Assembly: GCA_011009095.1 (NCBI GenBank)
Contig: VTPC01090408.1
Location: forward strand, 45,700 to 109,699
DNA from: Ignelater luminosus
Taxonomy: Eukaryota > Arthropoda > Insecta > Coleoptera > Elateridae
DNA length: 64,000 nt
Direction of reading: 5' to 3'
The notes beneath the pieces are model-generated. The model saw only the letters and a program-made list of their open reading frames with translations, made no database searches and had not been told where the DNA came from. Position 1 is the first letter of the stretch, and each line of letters opens with the position of its first letter. The translations under genes and the position numbers were made by a program. This document shows, one piece after another, positions 63,430-64,000 of the stretch.

Positions 63430-64000
63430 CCTAATTGGAGCTTGCTCGTAATTCTTGCTGTAACTTCAACTTCACACTCGTCACATAGTGATGGAGGATT
63501 CCTCGTTAGTAGATGTTGATGGTTGAGTCGCGTATGTCCTATTCAGACAGTTTCTTTTTTTTAGGTTCCATTTGGAAGATCCAAATTTTGGTATTTTCTT
63601 TAATTTGTCTTAGTTTGTGTGTACTTATCAATACATCTTATTTCTTCTGCCATTAATGCTTCTTCTTCTAATATATGGAAGACAATTAACTTGATTACTT
63701 TGTTATCTGCCTTGAGCATTTCCAGCTTGTCGTAGATTTCTTGGATCGACTGACTTTCACCAAAGATATTGTCTATTGAGTGTAAAGCACCAAGAGAGTC
63801 ACCTACTATTATACATCTGGAGTGGTTACTAGGGTCAATATATTCTTGCGCGAACGTAATTAGTCTTAAAATATTTTAGTTGCAATTCTCTACAATTCTG
63901 ATCATGTAGCAAACACGATTGGAAAGAACATGAATTTATCAAATGAAGGAAAGATAGAAGATGAAATTCGGCCTTTGTGTCGCAAATTCAATGAAAGATC
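63430..64000 (-). mobile_element. R1/I/Jockey-type LINE end, minus strand (RNase H and C-terminal zinc region), runs off the window
   Basis: On the minus strand the RNase H segment reads DPSNHSRCIIVGDSLGALHS (about 63837-63778), where the IV.GDSL.ALHSI pattern matches the SDS.SALQ catalytic strand. It is followed by a helix-like IQEIYDKLEMLKADNKVIKL. After a gap, IGHTRLNHQHLLTRNPPSLC with CDEC (about 63530-63460) matches the GHTRLTHGYLL...PP.C..C ending of these LINEs. Stops and frame changes are present. The upstream RT would be to the right of the window. Confidence 0.75.

Overview
This is AT-rich nuclear DNA from an animal, most likely an insect. It has spliced genes with GT/AG introns, short coding exons separated by long introns, and a dense litter of decayed transposons (LINEs, Tc1/mariner, hAT, small inverted-repeat elements). 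I cannot name the species. There is one assembly gap (33229-33522, all N) and no convincing tRNA, rRNA or CRISPR.

Two cellular genes are well supported. On the + strand, 23651-28840 holds a complete seven-exon gene (one 5' UTR exon plus six coding exons) for a metaxin-1-like protein of 299 residues, a mitochondrial outer-membrane protein of the SAM/metaxin import machinery. On the - strand, 37266-45469 holds the last six exons (677 residues) of a PDZRN3/PDZRN4-type gene: the second half of PDZ1, all of PDZ2, the conserved linker and the C-terminal block ending in a PDZ ligand. Its RING and TRAF-type zinc-finger exons are not seen and probably lie beyond the right edge. The two genes converge on a spacer of about 8.4 kb.

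That spacer holds the remains of a gene from an uncharacterised, transposon-like zinc-binding protein family (30270-32778). It is itself split by a 0.9 kb inverted-repeat element. A second uncharacterised repetitive protein family is represented by a broken copy at 55.66-56.70 kb.

The rest is mobile-element debris. There is a 2.7 kb LINE with endonuclease and reverse transcriptase at 6.4-9.1 kb. An R1/I/Jockey-type LINE end lies at 12.2-13.45 kb, with further LINE pieces at 15.9-16.3 (-), 26.2-27.2 (- strand, in the last metaxin intron), 53.7-55.7 (+) and 63.4-64.0 kb (-). A Tc1 element with intact ends and TA target duplication sits in a PDZRN intron (40725-42328). Mariner-like fragments lie at 9.75-10.1 and 47.7-48.2 kb. 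A complete but decayed hAT copy with an exact 8-bp target duplication is at 61333-62873. Long stretches at 0-6.4, 16.4-22.5, 48.3-53.7 and 56.7-61.3 kb show no recognisable gene.

I found no obvious new multi-gene system. The most interesting material is the nested element inside the unknown zinc-protein family, the second unknown family, the inverted repeat and tandem array just upstream of the metaxin gene, and a 10-bp motif (ACCCTGTATA) that recurs across the window.
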